A DNA stretch of 64,000 nucleotides. It comes from Zeimonas sp050187175. Lineage in GTDB: Bacteria > Pseudomonadota > Gammaproteobacteria > Burkholderiales > Burkholderiaceae_E. The position numbers were made by a program, and so were the translations under genes. Each line of letters begins with the position of its first letter. The stretch's first letter is position 1. Under the pieces are notes generated by a model. It was not told the origin of the DNA and ran no database searches. It was given only the letters and a program-made list of their open reading frames with translations. Below are positions 45,179-54,700 of this stretch, piece by piece. The DNA lies in the NCBI GenBank assembly GCA_050187175.1, contig JBFWXS010000001.1:124001-188000 (forward strand), in the 5' to 3' direction.

Positions 45179-45984
45179 ATTCCTTCGAATACTTGAGCCC
45201 GGCAACGATCGACGAGGTTGGCCGCCTGCTCGACGAGCTGCCCGAAGCAAAGGCGCTGGCCGGCGGCATGAGCCTGCTGTCGGCGATGAAGCTGCGGCTG
45301 TCGTCGCCCAGCCACCTGATCGACCTGCGCCGGATCGGCGTGCTCAAAGGCATCCGGCTGGAGGGCGGCGAGCTGGTGATCGGAGCAATGACGCGGCACG
45401 CCGAAGTCGCGGCGCATCCGCTGGTCAAGACGCATCTGCCGGCGCTGGCCATACTGGCCGGCGGCATCGGCGACCGTCAGGTCCGCAATCGCGGCACCCT
45501 AGGCGGATCGCTGGCCAATGCCGACCCGGCCGCATGCTATGCAGCCGGTGTGCTGGGCCTGGGCGCGAGCTTGGTGACGAGCCGCCGACAGATACCTGCC
45601 GACGAGTTCTTCGTCGATCTGTTCACCACGGCGCTGGATCCGACCGAGCTGCTGACTGAAGTCCGCTTTCCGCTGCCCGCGCGCGCCGCCTACCTGAAGT
45701 TCCATCAACCGGCCTCGCGTTTCGCGCTGGTCGGCGTCATGGTGTCGCAGGCAGTCGACGGCGGCATCCGGGTCGGCGTGACCGGCGCCAAGGCCTACCC
45801 CTTCCGCGCTGCGGAGATCGAGCAGGCTCTCGGTGCCAGCCTGCACCCGTCGGCCGCGGCGGCCGTCGAGCTGGCCCCGGACGACATGAACGCCGACATG
45901 CACGCCGATGCCGTCTATCGCGCGCGCATGGTCTCGGTGATCGCCGCCCGCGCGGTCCAAGCCATGTGCCAATCATGCAACTGA
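45175..45984 (+). CDS. molybdenum hydroxylase FAD-binding medium subunit (CoxM-like)
   Basis: The 269-residue protein starts MNSFEYLSPATIDEVGRLLDE and has the FAD motifs of CoxM: AKALAGGMSLLSAMKLRLS, HLIDLRRIG, and GGIGDRQVRNRGTLGGSLANADPAA near residues 97-121. The C-terminal CO-dehydrogenase-type flavoprotein domain ends at VYRARMVSVIAARAV. It takes electrons from the [2Fe-2S] subunit and passes them to an acceptor, probably quinone. It overlaps the small-subunit gene by four and coxG by ten bases. Confidence 0.93.
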   Translation: MNSFEYLSPATIDEVGRLLDELPEAKALAGGMSLLSAMKLRLSSPSHLIDLRRIGVLKGIRLEGGELVIGAMTRHAEVAAHPLVKTHLPALAILAGGIGDRQVRNRGTLGGSLANADPAACYAAGVLGLGASLVTSRRQIPADEFFVDLFTTALDPTELLTEVRFPLPARAAYLKFHQPASRFALVGVMVSQAVDGGIRVGVTGAKAYPFRAAEIEQALGASLHPSAAAAVELAPDDMNADMHADAVYRARMVSVIAARAVQAMCQSCN

Positions 45985-46544
45985 GTGCTCAACGACATCT
46001 GCCTACCGACGTCGAAACCAGCTGGAAGCTGCTCAACGATCCGGCCTTCCTCAAAGACTGCATTCGCGGCTGCGAATCGATCGAACGGATTTCCGATACC
46101 GACTGGCGGCTGGCGATGGCGGTCCGCATCGGGCCGGTCGCCGCCCGCTTCTCCGGCCGGTTGACACTCGGCGATCTGCAGCCGCCCACCGCCTACACCT
46201 TGTCCTTCGAAGGCCAGGGCGGCGCAGCCGGCTTCGGCAAAGGCAGCGCCAAGGTGCGCCTGTCGCCCGCCGGCAGCGGCAGCCTGCTCGACTACACCGT
46301 CAACGCGGAGGTCGGCGGAAAGCTCGCGCAGATCGGCTCGCGGCTGGTCGACGCGGCGGCCCGCAAGATGGCTGAGGATTTCTTCTCCGCCTTCGATGCC
46401 AAGGCGACCGAGCACGCGCGGCAGGTGCACGCGGCAGCTCCCGGGGGTCTGCCCAGGCCGATCGAGACGAAGCGCCCATGGCTGCTTCCCGCCGCGCTGG
46501 GCGTCGCCGGTCTGCTCGTCGTCGTGGTGCTAAGCATCGCCTGA
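45975..46544 (+). CDS. coxG: CoxG-like SRPBCC protein with C-terminal membrane anchor
   Basis: The 189-residue protein starts MQLSAQRHLPTDVETSWKLL at ATG 45975; a GTG at 45966 is the alternative. It has the CoxG pattern LNDPAFLKDCIRGCESIERIS, GRLTLGDLQPPTAYTLSFEGQGG and the Gly-rich VNAEVGGKLAQIGSRLV, then a C-terminal membrane helix (LLPAALGVAGLLVVVVLSIA). In CO dehydrogenase systems CoxG anchors the enzyme to the membrane and, in mycobacteria, has been proposed to deliver quinone. Here it is the last gene of the operon and probably links the Mo hydroxylase to respiration. Confidence 0.9.
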   Translation: MQLSAQRHLPTDVETSWKLLNDPAFLKDCIRGCESIERISDTDWRLAMAVRIGPVAARFSGRLTLGDLQPPTAYTLSFEGQGGAAGFGKGSAKVRLSPAGSGSLLDYTVNAEVGGKLAQIGSRLVDAAARKMAEDFFSAFDAKATEHARQVHAAAPGGLPRPIETKRPWLLPAALGVAGLLVVVVLSIA

Positions 46545-46572
46545 ACGGCAGCGGCGTTTCGCACCGCAGGGC

Positions 46573-48237
46573 TCAGCGCTCCCCGCCGTAGCGCTCGCCA
46601 CCGTAACGCGCATCGAGCAAATCCAGCTCGCGCACCAGACGCCGCGCCGTCTCATCGCCGATGCGGCCGGCGCGGGCGATGCGGAACACCTCGTCGCGCT
46701 CCGCGTCCAGCGCGGCCAGCCGCAGGCGGCGCTCGATGTCGCCGACGTGCCGGGCCATGGCGCGGTCCTCGCCGGTCTTCACCGCCTCTTCGATGCGGCG
46801 GCGGTAGACCTCCATCAGCCGTGCTGCCGCGTCGGCATAGAGATCGGCATCGTCGCGTCCGGCGGCGAGCTGGTGATGCGTACGTTCGATGGCACGGATC
46901 GCGGCTTCCGCAGCCGCCGCCCGCGCCTGGTCCTCATCGGCCTGGCGCGACGGCTCCGGCGGCATATGCAGGCCGCGCAGCAGCCGCGGCAGCGCCACGC
47001 TGGCCACGATCAGCGACAGGATGATCACGCTCGCTGCCAGGAAGATCGACAGCTCGCGCGCCGGGAACGGACTGCCGTCGGGCAGCGCCAGCGGCAGCGT
47101 CAGCACGCCGGCCAGCGTCACCGCGCCGCGCACGCCGGCCACCGACATCGCCAGGATGGGCCGCCAGTGCAGCCGCAGCGGGCTCTCCGAATGGCCGTTG
47201 CGATGCGCGCGGAACAGCGTCAACGCCAGCGACAGCCAGACCCAGATGAAGCGCAGGCCGGCGAGCGTCAACGTGATGGCGAGCGCGTAGATCGCCAGCC
47301 ACCATGGATCGTCGTGGCCGCTTTCCAGCACGGCTCCGACCGCGCCGTCGAGAATGCCGGGCAGCTGTTCGCCGAGCAGCACGAAGATCGCGCCGTTCGC
47401 CGCGAACTGCAGGCTGTCCCAGACCGCGGTGCGGTGCATGCGCGTGGCCGCCAGCGCTCGCCCGGAAATCTCGGCGTAGCTCATGGTGATGCCGGCGGCG
47501 ACGGCCGCCAGGATGCCGGAGCAGCCCAGATGTTCGGCAAGCAGATAGGCGCCGAACGGAATCAGCAGGCTGATCAGCACCTGTGAACCCGATTCCTCGC
47601 CGAAGCGGCGCGTCAGCACGATCTTCAGCTGCATCGTGCCCCAGGTGGCGGCCACGCCGATCACGATGCCGCCTATGGCCAGCCACAGGAAGGTGAGAAA
47701 GGCCTGCGGCAGCGAGAAGGAGCCGGTGATCGCCGCGGCCACCGCGAAGCGCAGGCAGACCAGGCCCGACGCATCGTTCAGCAGCGACTCGCCCTGCAGG
47801 ATGTGCATCATCCGCTTCGGGATGGGAATGCGTTCGGCGATCGCCGACACCGCCACCGGATCGGTCGGCGACAGCACGGCCGCCAATGCGAAAGCCACCG
47901 GCAGCGGCATGCCGGGAATCAGCCAGTGCATCAGGTAGCCGAGGCCCAGCACGGTGAACACCACCAGCCCGAGCGCCAGCGCGAGGACGGTGGTCTTGTC
48001 GCGGAACAGCGTGGACTTGGGAATGCGCCAGCCGTCGAGAAACAGCAGCGGCGGCAGGAACAGCAGGAAGAACAGTTCCGGCTTGAGCTGCACGCCGAGA
48101 TTGGCTACCGAGGCGATCGCAGCGCCGAGCGCGATCTGGACCAGCGGCAGCGGCAGCGGGATGGGCAGGACGCGAACCAGATAGCCGCTGGCGACGACAG
48201 CGGCGAGCATCGCCAGAACGACAGAAACCGTCGGCAT
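46573..48237 (-). CDS. CPA1-family Na+/H+ antiporter
   Basis: The 554-residue protein has about twelve N-terminal membrane helices with the CPA1 motifs: LFFLLFLPPLLFLDGWRIP, AALSPTDPVAVSAI-like AVLSPTDPVAVSAIAE, and GESLLNDASGLV, which holds the Asn-Asp ion-binding pair. MSVAGVRGAVTLAGVL is the conserved late-helix segment. A cytosolic tail of about 130 residues (EDQARAAAAEAAIRAIERTHHQL) is helical and ends in a duplicated YGGER. The protein should exchange Na+ (or K+) for H+. It is single-standing and converges with the coxG gene, 28 bases apart. Confidence 0.93.
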   Translation of the reverse strand: MPTVSVVLAMLAAVVASGYLVRVLPIPLPLPLVQIALGAAIASVANLGVQLKPELFFLLFLPPLLFLDGWRIPKSTLFRDKTTVLALALGLVVFTVLGLGYLMHWLIPGMPLPVAFALAAVLSPTDPVAVSAIAERIPIPKRMMHILQGESLLNDASGLVCLRFAVAAAITGSFSLPQAFLTFLWLAIGGIVIGVAATWGTMQLKIVLTRRFGEESGSQVLISLLIPFGAYLLAEHLGCSGILAAVAAGITMSYAEISGRALAATRMHRTAVWDSLQFAANGAIFVLLGEQLPGILDGAVGAVLESGHDDPWWLAIYALAITLTLAGLRFIWVWLSLALTLFRAHRNGHSESPLRLHWRPILAMSVAGVRGAVTLAGVLTLPLALPDGSPFPARELSIFLAASVIILSLIVASVALPRLLRGLHMPPEPSRQADEDQARAAAAEAAIRAIERTHHQLAAGRDDADLYADAAARLMEVYRRRIEEAVKTGEDRAMARHVGDIERRLRLAALDAERDEVFRIARAGRIGDETARRLVRELDLLDARYGGERYGGER

Positions 48238-48331
48238 CGCGGAACGGGTGCGGAGCGGGGGATTGCCGCTCAGTCTACGCGATGCGGCATGGGGCGCCCA
48301 CCGCTGCCGCGGCGAGCGCCGAAGGACAGCT

Positions 48332-49321
48332 TCAGCTCGTAGCGGCCGCTTTCACGCGAGTCGCCGTGAAGGGGCGGCTGCGTCCCTGCGCATCGGTTAC
48401 CGTTCCGCTCATGCGGCCGCCATGATCAGCCGTGCCGCTGAAGCGCTGCGGCTTGCCTTCGGCATCGGCAATGGAGAAGCTGATCTGCCCGCCTGCCAGC
48501 CGCGGATCGACCAGCGGGCCGCGCCGGTTGCCCCACGCGCCTTCGCCGCGGAGCTTCTGGTATTTCTGCTCGAAAGTGAAGCGCACGGCCGGTTCGCCCT
48601 GCAGCTGAGCCGTCCATTCCCCGCCGACCTTGGCCGGCACCATCCAGAACAGTGCCTGCCGGCCGTCGAGATTGCTAGTCTGGTCGGGCTCCCAGTCGCC
48701 CATCGTGAATTGATGCGAGGCGACGCGCGTACCCGGCTTCATGTCGAGCAGGATGGGGCGCAAGCGTTCGTTCAGAGTCGGCAGCAGATACAGCGTGATG
48801 ACGTCGGCATGCGAGAAGTCCGACTGGAAGATGTCGCCCTGCCGGAACTCGACGTTCTTGACGCCGGCCTTCTCGGCGTTGCGCCGCGCCAGCTCGACCA
48901 TGTTCGGGTTGTATTCGATGCCCATTGCGCGCGCACCGCGCTTGGCAGCGGCGATCGCGATGCGGCCGTCACCGGCGCCCAGATCGACGACCTGATCGCC
49001 GGGCTTGACCTTGGCCATGTCGAGCATGCTGTCGACCACGGCCTCCGGCGTCGGCACCCAGATCACGTCCTTGCCCGCCTGCCCCACTTGCGGCTCGAAG
49101 ACCTCGCCCTTGCCGGGCGTGGTGGCCAGCGCCTGGGCGAGCAGCGGAAAGCCGGCGGGCGCCGCGCCCGCTGCGGGCGATTCAGCGATCCCGGGTACGG
49201 CGGTCGCGCTCAGCGCGCCGGCGACGCCCACGGCCGTCAGCGCGCGTCGCCAGGTGGAACGGGGGAAAGATGCGGAAACGGCCAGGAGGACTGCAGAATC
49301 AGCGCGGCGGGCAATGGGCAT
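48332..49321 (-). CDS. SAM-dependent methyltransferase-like protein with apparent signal peptide
   Basis: The 329-residue protein has a class I methyltransferase domain (VVDLGAGDGRIAIAAAKRGARAMGIEYNPNMVELARR, then FRQGDIFQSDFSHADVITLYLLP) at about residues 85-200. A beta-rich C-terminal part of about 120 residues follows (WTAQLQGEPAVRFTFEQKYQ; ISFSIADAEGKPQRFSG). The N-terminus (STWRRALTAVGVAGALSATAVPGIAE) looks like an export signal, which is odd for an enzyme needing cytosolic S-adenosylmethionine. The start may be later if the signal is false. Function is unknown; rRNA- or protein-type targets cannot be told. Confidence 0.78.
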   Translation of the reverse strand: MPIARRADSAVLLAVSASFPRSTWRRALTAVGVAGALSATAVPGIAESPAAGAAPAGFPLLAQALATTPGKGEVFEPQVGQAGKDVIWVPTPEAVVDSMLDMAKVKPGDQVVDLGAGDGRIAIAAAKRGARAMGIEYNPNMVELARRNAEKAGVKNVEFRQGDIFQSDFSHADVITLYLLPTLNERLRPILLDMKPGTRVASHQFTMGDWEPDQTSNLDGRQALFWMVPAKVGGEWTAQLQGEPAVRFTFEQKYQKLRGEGAWGNRRGPLVDPRLAGGQISFSIADAEGKPQRFSGTADHGGRMSGTVTDAQGRSRPFTATRVKAAATS

Positions 49322-49438
49322 TGCGATTCTCTTGGTGTCGGTGGAACCCGCATTGATACCACGGCGGCGGCGGCGCGGCGAGAGAATTCCCCGCGTCGCA
49401 CCATGGCGAAGCAGCGCGCGGCCGTACAGGCCGGCGGC

Positions 49439-49771
49439 TCAGGCAGGCGCTGCGATGTTCGCCAGTGCGCGCGAGATGTCGGCGGCCGCCTGCGGCCGCA
49501 CCAGGCGGGCCACTTCCGCGCCGTCGCGCAGGAACACCAGCGTCGGCCACAGCTTGACGCCGAACGAGCGCCCCAGCGGACGACCTCGTCCGTCGGCGAC
49601 CTTCAAGTGGCGGATCTCGCCGTGCGGCTGCAAAGCCGATTCGATGAGCGGCTGAGCAGCCCGGCAATGGCCGCAGGTCGGGCTGCCGAATTCCAGCAGC
49701 ACCGGACCGCGCAAGCCGTCGACGTCGGCGCGCGACGGCTCCTGGTCGGTGTAATGATGATTCATGGTCAT
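49439..49771 (-). CDS. thioredoxin-family protein (CGHC active site)
   Basis: The 110-residue protein has a thioredoxin fold with the active-site motif SPTCGHCRAAQPLIE (residues about 31-45) and the cis-Pro loop FGVKLWPTLVFLRDG. The CGHC pair is common in PDI-like and some cytosolic oxidoreductases. No signal peptide is seen, so it is cytosolic. It starts in the TGA of the VOC gene (ATGA overlap at 49768-49771) and is the last gene of the four-gene operon that begins with a MoaD/ThiS-like gene. Confidence 0.92.
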   Translation of the reverse strand: MTMNHHYTDQEPSRADVDGLRGPVLLEFGSPTCGHCRAAQPLIESALQPHGEIRHLKVADGRGRPLGRSFGVKLWPTLVFLRDGAEVARLVRPQAAADISRALANIAAPA

Positions 49772-50172
49772 AGCACTTTGGCGAAGCTCAATTCGTGCCC
49801 GTCGTGATCGGTCAGATGGAAGTATCGCTCACCCCACGGCGCATCGCTGGGCGCCGACGAGGGGCTGAATCCGGCCGCCAGCGCCCGGCGGTAGAACGCG
49901 TCCACGTCGGAGACGTGGAAAATGACCCGCCCCCACCAGCGCACCGCGCCCTGCGACTCGACGGTCAGGTTCAGGCACGACGCGCCGCAGCGGAAGGTGC
50001 TGAACGACTGCCCGGCGCCGCCGTGCTTCAGCTCGAAGCCCATCGCGAGATAGAAGGCCACCGCGCGCGCCATGTCGCCGGTCGACAGCGTCACCGCGCT
50101 CAGCGACTCGATGCATGGCGCGGGGCCGGGTTCGCGCGCGGACACCGAAGCTTCATTCGACGGAACGATCAT
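49768..50172 (-). CDS. VOC-family (glyoxalase/bleomycin-resistance fold) protein
   Basis: The 134-residue protein starts MIVPSNEASVSAREPGPAP at the ATG complementary to 50170-50172, with GGGAGG seven bases upstream. The VOC fold shows as LSAVTLSTGDMARAVAFYLAMGFELKHGG, WWGRVIFHVSDVDAFYRRALAAGF and RYFHLTDHDGHELSFAKVL, with a candidate metal Glu/His at the end of the repeats. Its role (dioxygenase, lyase or binding) is unknown. It belongs to the operon 51540-49439, coupled to the thioredoxin gene. Confidence 0.87.
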   Translation of the reverse strand: MIVPSNEASVSAREPGPAPCIESLSAVTLSTGDMARAVAFYLAMGFELKHGGAGQSFSTFRCGASCLNLTVESQGAVRWWGRVIFHVSDVDAFYRRALAAGFSPSSAPSDAPWGERYFHLTDHDGHELSFAKVL

Positions 50173-50191
50173 CGGGGCCTCCCTTGTCCGC

Positions 50192-51268
50192 TCAGCCGAA
50201 GCGCAGCGCGTAGATCGGCGGCAGGTGCAGCGCCACCGCCCGCCAGCGGTCGCCGCCATCGTCGCTCGCCCACAGGCTGCCGGTAGCGCTGCCCATCAGC
50301 AGATGCTCGCCGTCGCCAGCCACGTCCAGCCCATGCCGATAGATCAGGTCGTAACAGTCGCGCTGCGGCAGGCCATGGCGCGACGACCGGAAGCTGCGGC
50401 CGCCATCGTCGGTACGATTGACCGCCAGCGCGGCATCCACCGGAATACGCCGCACATCGGCCTGCGCCGGCACGAACCAGGCACGCTCGGGATCGCGCGG
50501 ATGAACCGCCACCGCGAAGCCGAAGCTGGCCAGCGGCACGTCGGCGATCTCGTGCCACGAGGCGGCATTGTCGGTCGAACGCCAGATGCCATTGTGATGC
50601 TGGCACCACAGGACCTCCGGACGCTCGGCGCAGCGCACGATGCGGTGCGGATCCTGGATGTTCGGATCACCGGCGCCCTCGGGCGGCATGTAGGCGGCCC
50701 GCATGCCGTCGGCACTGAGCGTCCAGCTGGCCCCATCGTCGCGCGTGACCCAGGCGCCGCCGCAGCTGATGCCCAGCAGCAGCTCACCGGGATTGCGCGG
50801 GTGCGCACAGATCGAATGGATGCCAGGAACGTCGTAGCCGCCGCCGAACCAGGCAGCGCGTTCCGGCCGCGACCACAGTGAATCGACCAGCGTCCACGAA
50901 CGCCCGAAGTCCGACGAGCGGAACAGCCCGCCCGGCAGCGTGCCGGCCCAGACGGTGCCGTGGGCCGCCTCCAGCGACCAGATCTGCACCAGCTTCCACG
51001 GCACGCCGTCGGCGCCCTCCGGCTGCGGCGGATAGACCGGCGTGGCCACCTCCTGCCAGCTGGCGCCGGCATCGTCCGATGCATGGACCTTGACGCCGAA
51101 ATGGCCGAGATTCAGCGCCGCCAGCATGCGGCCGTCGGCTTGCGGCGGCAGCAGCATGGAGACCGGGTCGGCAAGAAAGCTGACGCGCTCGACCTGCCAG
51201 TCACCGCCGCGCCGGCGCAGCTCGAACAAACCCTTTCGCGTAGCGGCCCAGGCACGGTCGTCGCTCAT
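50192..51268 (-). CDS. BNR/sialidase-like beta-propeller protein
   Basis: The 358-residue protein starts MSDDRAWAATRKGLFELRRRG at the ATG complementary to 51266-51268, with GGAGG six bases upstream. It has six or more Asp-box/BNR repeats of the pattern SxDxGxxW (ASDDAGASWQEV, RSSDFGRSWTLVD, TRDDGASWTLSADG, RSTDNAASWHEIA, RTDDGGRSFRS, ASDDGGDRWRAV). This is a beta-propeller like the VPS10/photosystem-assembly and exo-sialidase families, without catalytic residues I can identify. No signal peptide was seen. It sits next to a MoaD/ThiS-like gene, an association I remember from other genomes but whose meaning is unknown. Confidence 0.88.
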   Translation of the reverse strand: MSDDRAWAATRKGLFELRRRGGDWQVERVSFLADPVSMLLPPQADGRMLAALNLGHFGVKVHASDDAGASWQEVATPVYPPQPEGADGVPWKLVQIWSLEAAHGTVWAGTLPGGLFRSSDFGRSWTLVDSLWSRPERAAWFGGGYDVPGIHSICAHPRNPGELLLGISCGGAWVTRDDGASWTLSADGMRAAYMPPEGAGDPNIQDPHRIVRCAERPEVLWCQHHNGIWRSTDNAASWHEIADVPLASFGFAVAVHPRDPERAWFVPAQADVRRIPVDAALAVNRTDDGGRSFRSSRHGLPQRDCYDLIYRHGLDVAGDGEHLLMGSATGSLWASDDGGDRWRAVALHLPPIYALRFG

Positions 51269-51270
51269 CG

Positions 51271-51540
51271 TCATCCTCCGGACAGTGCTTGCAGGACATA
51301 GATTTCGCTGTCGGGCCGCAGCGCATCGGCGAGATGCTCGCGATCGTCGCAGCGGCGGCCGTCGACGAAGATCACCACATGCTTGCGCAGATGCCCCTGA
51401 TCATCGAGCACGTAGCCGCGCAGCCGCGGATTGACGGCGAACGCATCGTCGAGCGCGGCGCGCAGCGTGGCCGCGCCGCTGAGCACCTCGGGGGTGTCGA
51501 GGAAGCGGTTCAGGTGCGGGGTGAATGCGAGGCGGGGCAT
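51271..51540 (-). CDS. MoaD/ThiS-family beta-grasp protein
   Basis: The 89-residue protein starts MPRLAFTPHLNRFLDTPEVL and has a beta-grasp fold (KHVVIFVDGRRCDDREHLADAL) ending SEIYVLQALSGG. The C-terminal Gly-Gly is needed for sulfur carriers such as MoaD and ThiS and for small ubiquitin-like modifiers. No activating enzyme (MoeB/ThiF) is nearby and the neighbours are a beta-propeller, a VOC protein and a thioredoxin. It is not evidently part of molybdopterin or thiamine synthesis here. It is the first gene of the operon, and its stop overlaps the start region of the propeller gene. Confidence 0.88.
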   Translation of the reverse strand: MPRLAFTPHLNRFLDTPEVLSGAATLRAALDDAFAVNPRLRGYVLDDQGHLRKHVVIFVDGRRCDDREHLADALRPDSEIYVLQALSGG

Positions 51541-51607
51541 CGTTGACTATGATGCCTGCAATTGTCTGCGACCACGAGGGGCGGGGCGGGAGCGACAGGC
51601 GGGCGCT

Positions 51608-51707
51608 NNNNNNNNNNNNNNNNNNNNNNNNNNNNNNNNNNNNNNNNNNNNNNNNNNNNNNNNNNNNNNNNNNNNNNNNNNNNNNNNNNNNNNNNNNNNN
51701 NNNNNNN
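51608..51707. other. assembly gap of 100 Ns
   Basis: Exactly 100 unknown bases join two contigs. The true size is unknown. The gap removes the last part of metH and any promoter between it and the MoaD-like gene. Confidence 0.99.
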
Positions 51708-54700
51708 CCGATCTTGCCGACATTGAAGTAGTCGGCTTGCGGATGCGACAGATAGAAGCCGCTGACGCTGGAGGCCGGCAGCATCGCCAGGCTCTCCGTC
51801 AGCGTCATGCCGATCTCGTCGGCCTGCAGCGTATCGAACAGCGCGCGCTTCACCGTGTGCTCGGGGCAGGCCGGATAGCCGGGCGCCGGGCGGATGCCGC
51901 GGTACTTCTCGGCGATCAGCTCGTCGTTGCTCAGCCCCTCGTCGGCCGCATAGCCCCACAGGTCGCGCCGCACGCGCGCATGCAGGCATTCAGCGAAGGC
52001 TTCGGCGAGACGGTCGGCGATGGCCTTCAGCATGATCGACGAGTAGTCGTCGAGCTGCCGTACGAACTCGGCCTCCTTCTTCTCGATGCCCAGACCCGCC
52101 GTGACGGCGAACAGGCCGACGTAGTCGGCGATGCCGGAAGGCCGGCCGTCGATCAGCTTGGGCGCGACGAAATCGGCCAGGCACTTGTTGGCGACGCCCT
52201 CGCGCTTGCCGGTCTGCTGGCGCAGGTTGTGCCAGGTGAACGCGACGCGGCTGCGGCTGTCGTCGGTGTAGAACTCGATGTCGTCGTCGTTGACGCTGTT
52301 CGCCGGCAGGAATGCCATGACGCCGGCGGCGCCGAGCCAGCGGCCGTCGATGACGCGCCTGAGCATGTCGCGCCCGTCGGCGAACACGCGCCGGGCGGAC
52401 TCGCCGACCAGCGCATCGTCGAGCAGCGCCGGATACTTGCCGTGCAGGTCCCAGGTCTGAAAGAACGGGCCCCAGTCGATGAACTCGGCGATCTCGGCCA
52501 GGTCGAAGTTGCGGAACACGCGGCGCCCGATGAACTTAGGCTTCGGCGGAACGTAAGCGGTGGGGCCGGTCCAGTCGATCCGGGGCCGGTTCGCGCGTGC
52601 CTGCTGCAGCGGGATCAGCTCCGGTCCCTTCTTGCCGGCGTGCTGCGTCCGGATCCGTTCGTAGTCGGCAAGCGTCGTCGCGACGAACTCGTCCTTGCCC
52701 TCCGGCGACAGCAGGCTCTGCGCCACTGGCACCGAGCGCGAGGCGTCGGCCACGTAGATCACCGGGCCCGAATAGTTCGGCGCGATCTTCACCGCGGTGT
52801 GCACGCGCGAGGTGGTGGCGCCGCCGATCAGCAGCGGCAGGCGCCGCTCGCGGAAATACTCGTCGCGCTCCATCTCCTTGGCGACGTAGGCCATCTCCTC
52901 GAGCGAGGGCGTGATCAGCCCCGACAGTCCGATCAGATCGGCGCTCTCCGCCTTGGCCTTGGCCAGGATCTCGGCGCAGGGCACCATGACGCCCATGTTG
53001 ACGACGTCGAAGTTGTTGCACTGGAGCACGACTGAGACGATGTTCTTGCCTATGTCATGCACATCGCCCTTCACGGTGGCGACGACGATCTTGCCCTTGG
53101 ACGAGACGTCGGCGCCGGCGGCGGCCAGCTGGCGCTTCTCCTCCTCGATGAACGGCACCAGGTGGGCGACCGCCTGCTTCATCACGCGCGCCGACTTCAC
53201 CACCTGCGGCAGGAACATCTTGCCCGCGCCGAACAGGTCGCCGACGACGTTCATGCCGTCCATCAGCGGTCCTTCGATCACTTCGATCGGCCGGCCGCCG
53301 CGCGCCGCGATGCCCTGACGCGCCTCCTCGGTGTCCTCGACGATGAAGGTCGTGATGCCGTGAACCAGCGCATGCGCCAGCCGCTTCTCGACCGATTCGC
53401 CACGCCATTCGAGGCTTTCCTCCTTCTTCGCGCCGCCGGCCTTCAGCGTGGCGGCGAACTCGATCATCCGCTCGGTGGCGCTCTTGCCGGCCTCCGCCTC
53501 GAGCGCTTCGCGCGCCGCAGCCACCGCCTGCGCGTCGCCGGCGGCTTCGGCCGTCGCCAGCCGAGCGCGCTCGGCGCTCAGCGCGGGCACGCGGTCGAGG
53601 ATGATGTCTTCGACGCGTTCGCGCAGTTCGGGCTCGAGCTCGTCATAGACGCCGACCATGCCGGCGTTGACGATGCCCATCGTCAGGCCGGCGCGGATCG
53701 CGTGGTACAGGAACACTGTATGGATGGCCTCGCGCGCCGGATCGTTGCCACGGAAGCTGAACGAGACATTCGAGACGCCGCCCGACACCTTGGCGTGCGG
53801 CAGCTCGCTGCGGATCCACCGCACGGCCTCTATGAAATCGACCGCGTAGTGGTTGTGCTCTTCGATGCCGGTGGCGATCGCGAAGATGTTCGGATCGAAG
53901 ACGATGTCTTCCGGCGGGAAGCCGACGCGCTCGGTCAGCAGCCGGTAGGCACGGGCGCAGATCTCGGTTTTGCGCGCGAGCGTATCGGCCTGTCCCTGCT
54001 CGTCGAAGGCCATGACGATGACCGCCGCGCCATACCGCCGGCACAGCGCCGCCTGGCGCAGGAACTCGGTCTCGCCCTCCTTCAGCGAGATCGAGTTGAC
54101 GATCGCCTTGCCCTGCACGCACTTCAGGCCGGCCTCGATGACGCTCCATTTCGAGCTGTCTATCATGATGGGCACGCGCGCGATGTCGGGCTCCGACGCG
54201 ATCAGGTTCAGAAAGCGCGTCATGGCCGCGACCGAATCCAGCATCGCCTCGTCCATGTTGATGTCGATGACCTGCGCGCCATTCTCGACCTGCTGCCGCG
54301 CCACGACCAGCGCCTGGTCGTAGTTGCCGGCCAGGACCAGCCGCGCGAACGCCTTCGAGCCGGTGACGTTCGTGCGTTCGCCGACGTTGACGAACAGCGA
54401 CTGCTCGTCGACGTTGAACGGCTCCAGCCCCGACAAGCGCATGGCGGCCGGCCGCTCGGGCACGGCGCGCGGTGCCATGCCGTCGATGGCTTGCGCGATG
54501 GCGGCGACGTGTTCCGGCGTCGTGCCGCAGCAACCGCCCGCGACATTGACGAAGCCCGCCTGCGCGAATTCCTTCAGCAGCGACGCCGTGATCTCGGGGG
54601 TTTCGTCGAAGCCGGTATCCGACATCGGGTTCGGCAGTCCGGCGTTCGGATAGACACAGATGAAGGTGTCCGCCTTGTTGGCCAGCTCCTCGATATAGGG

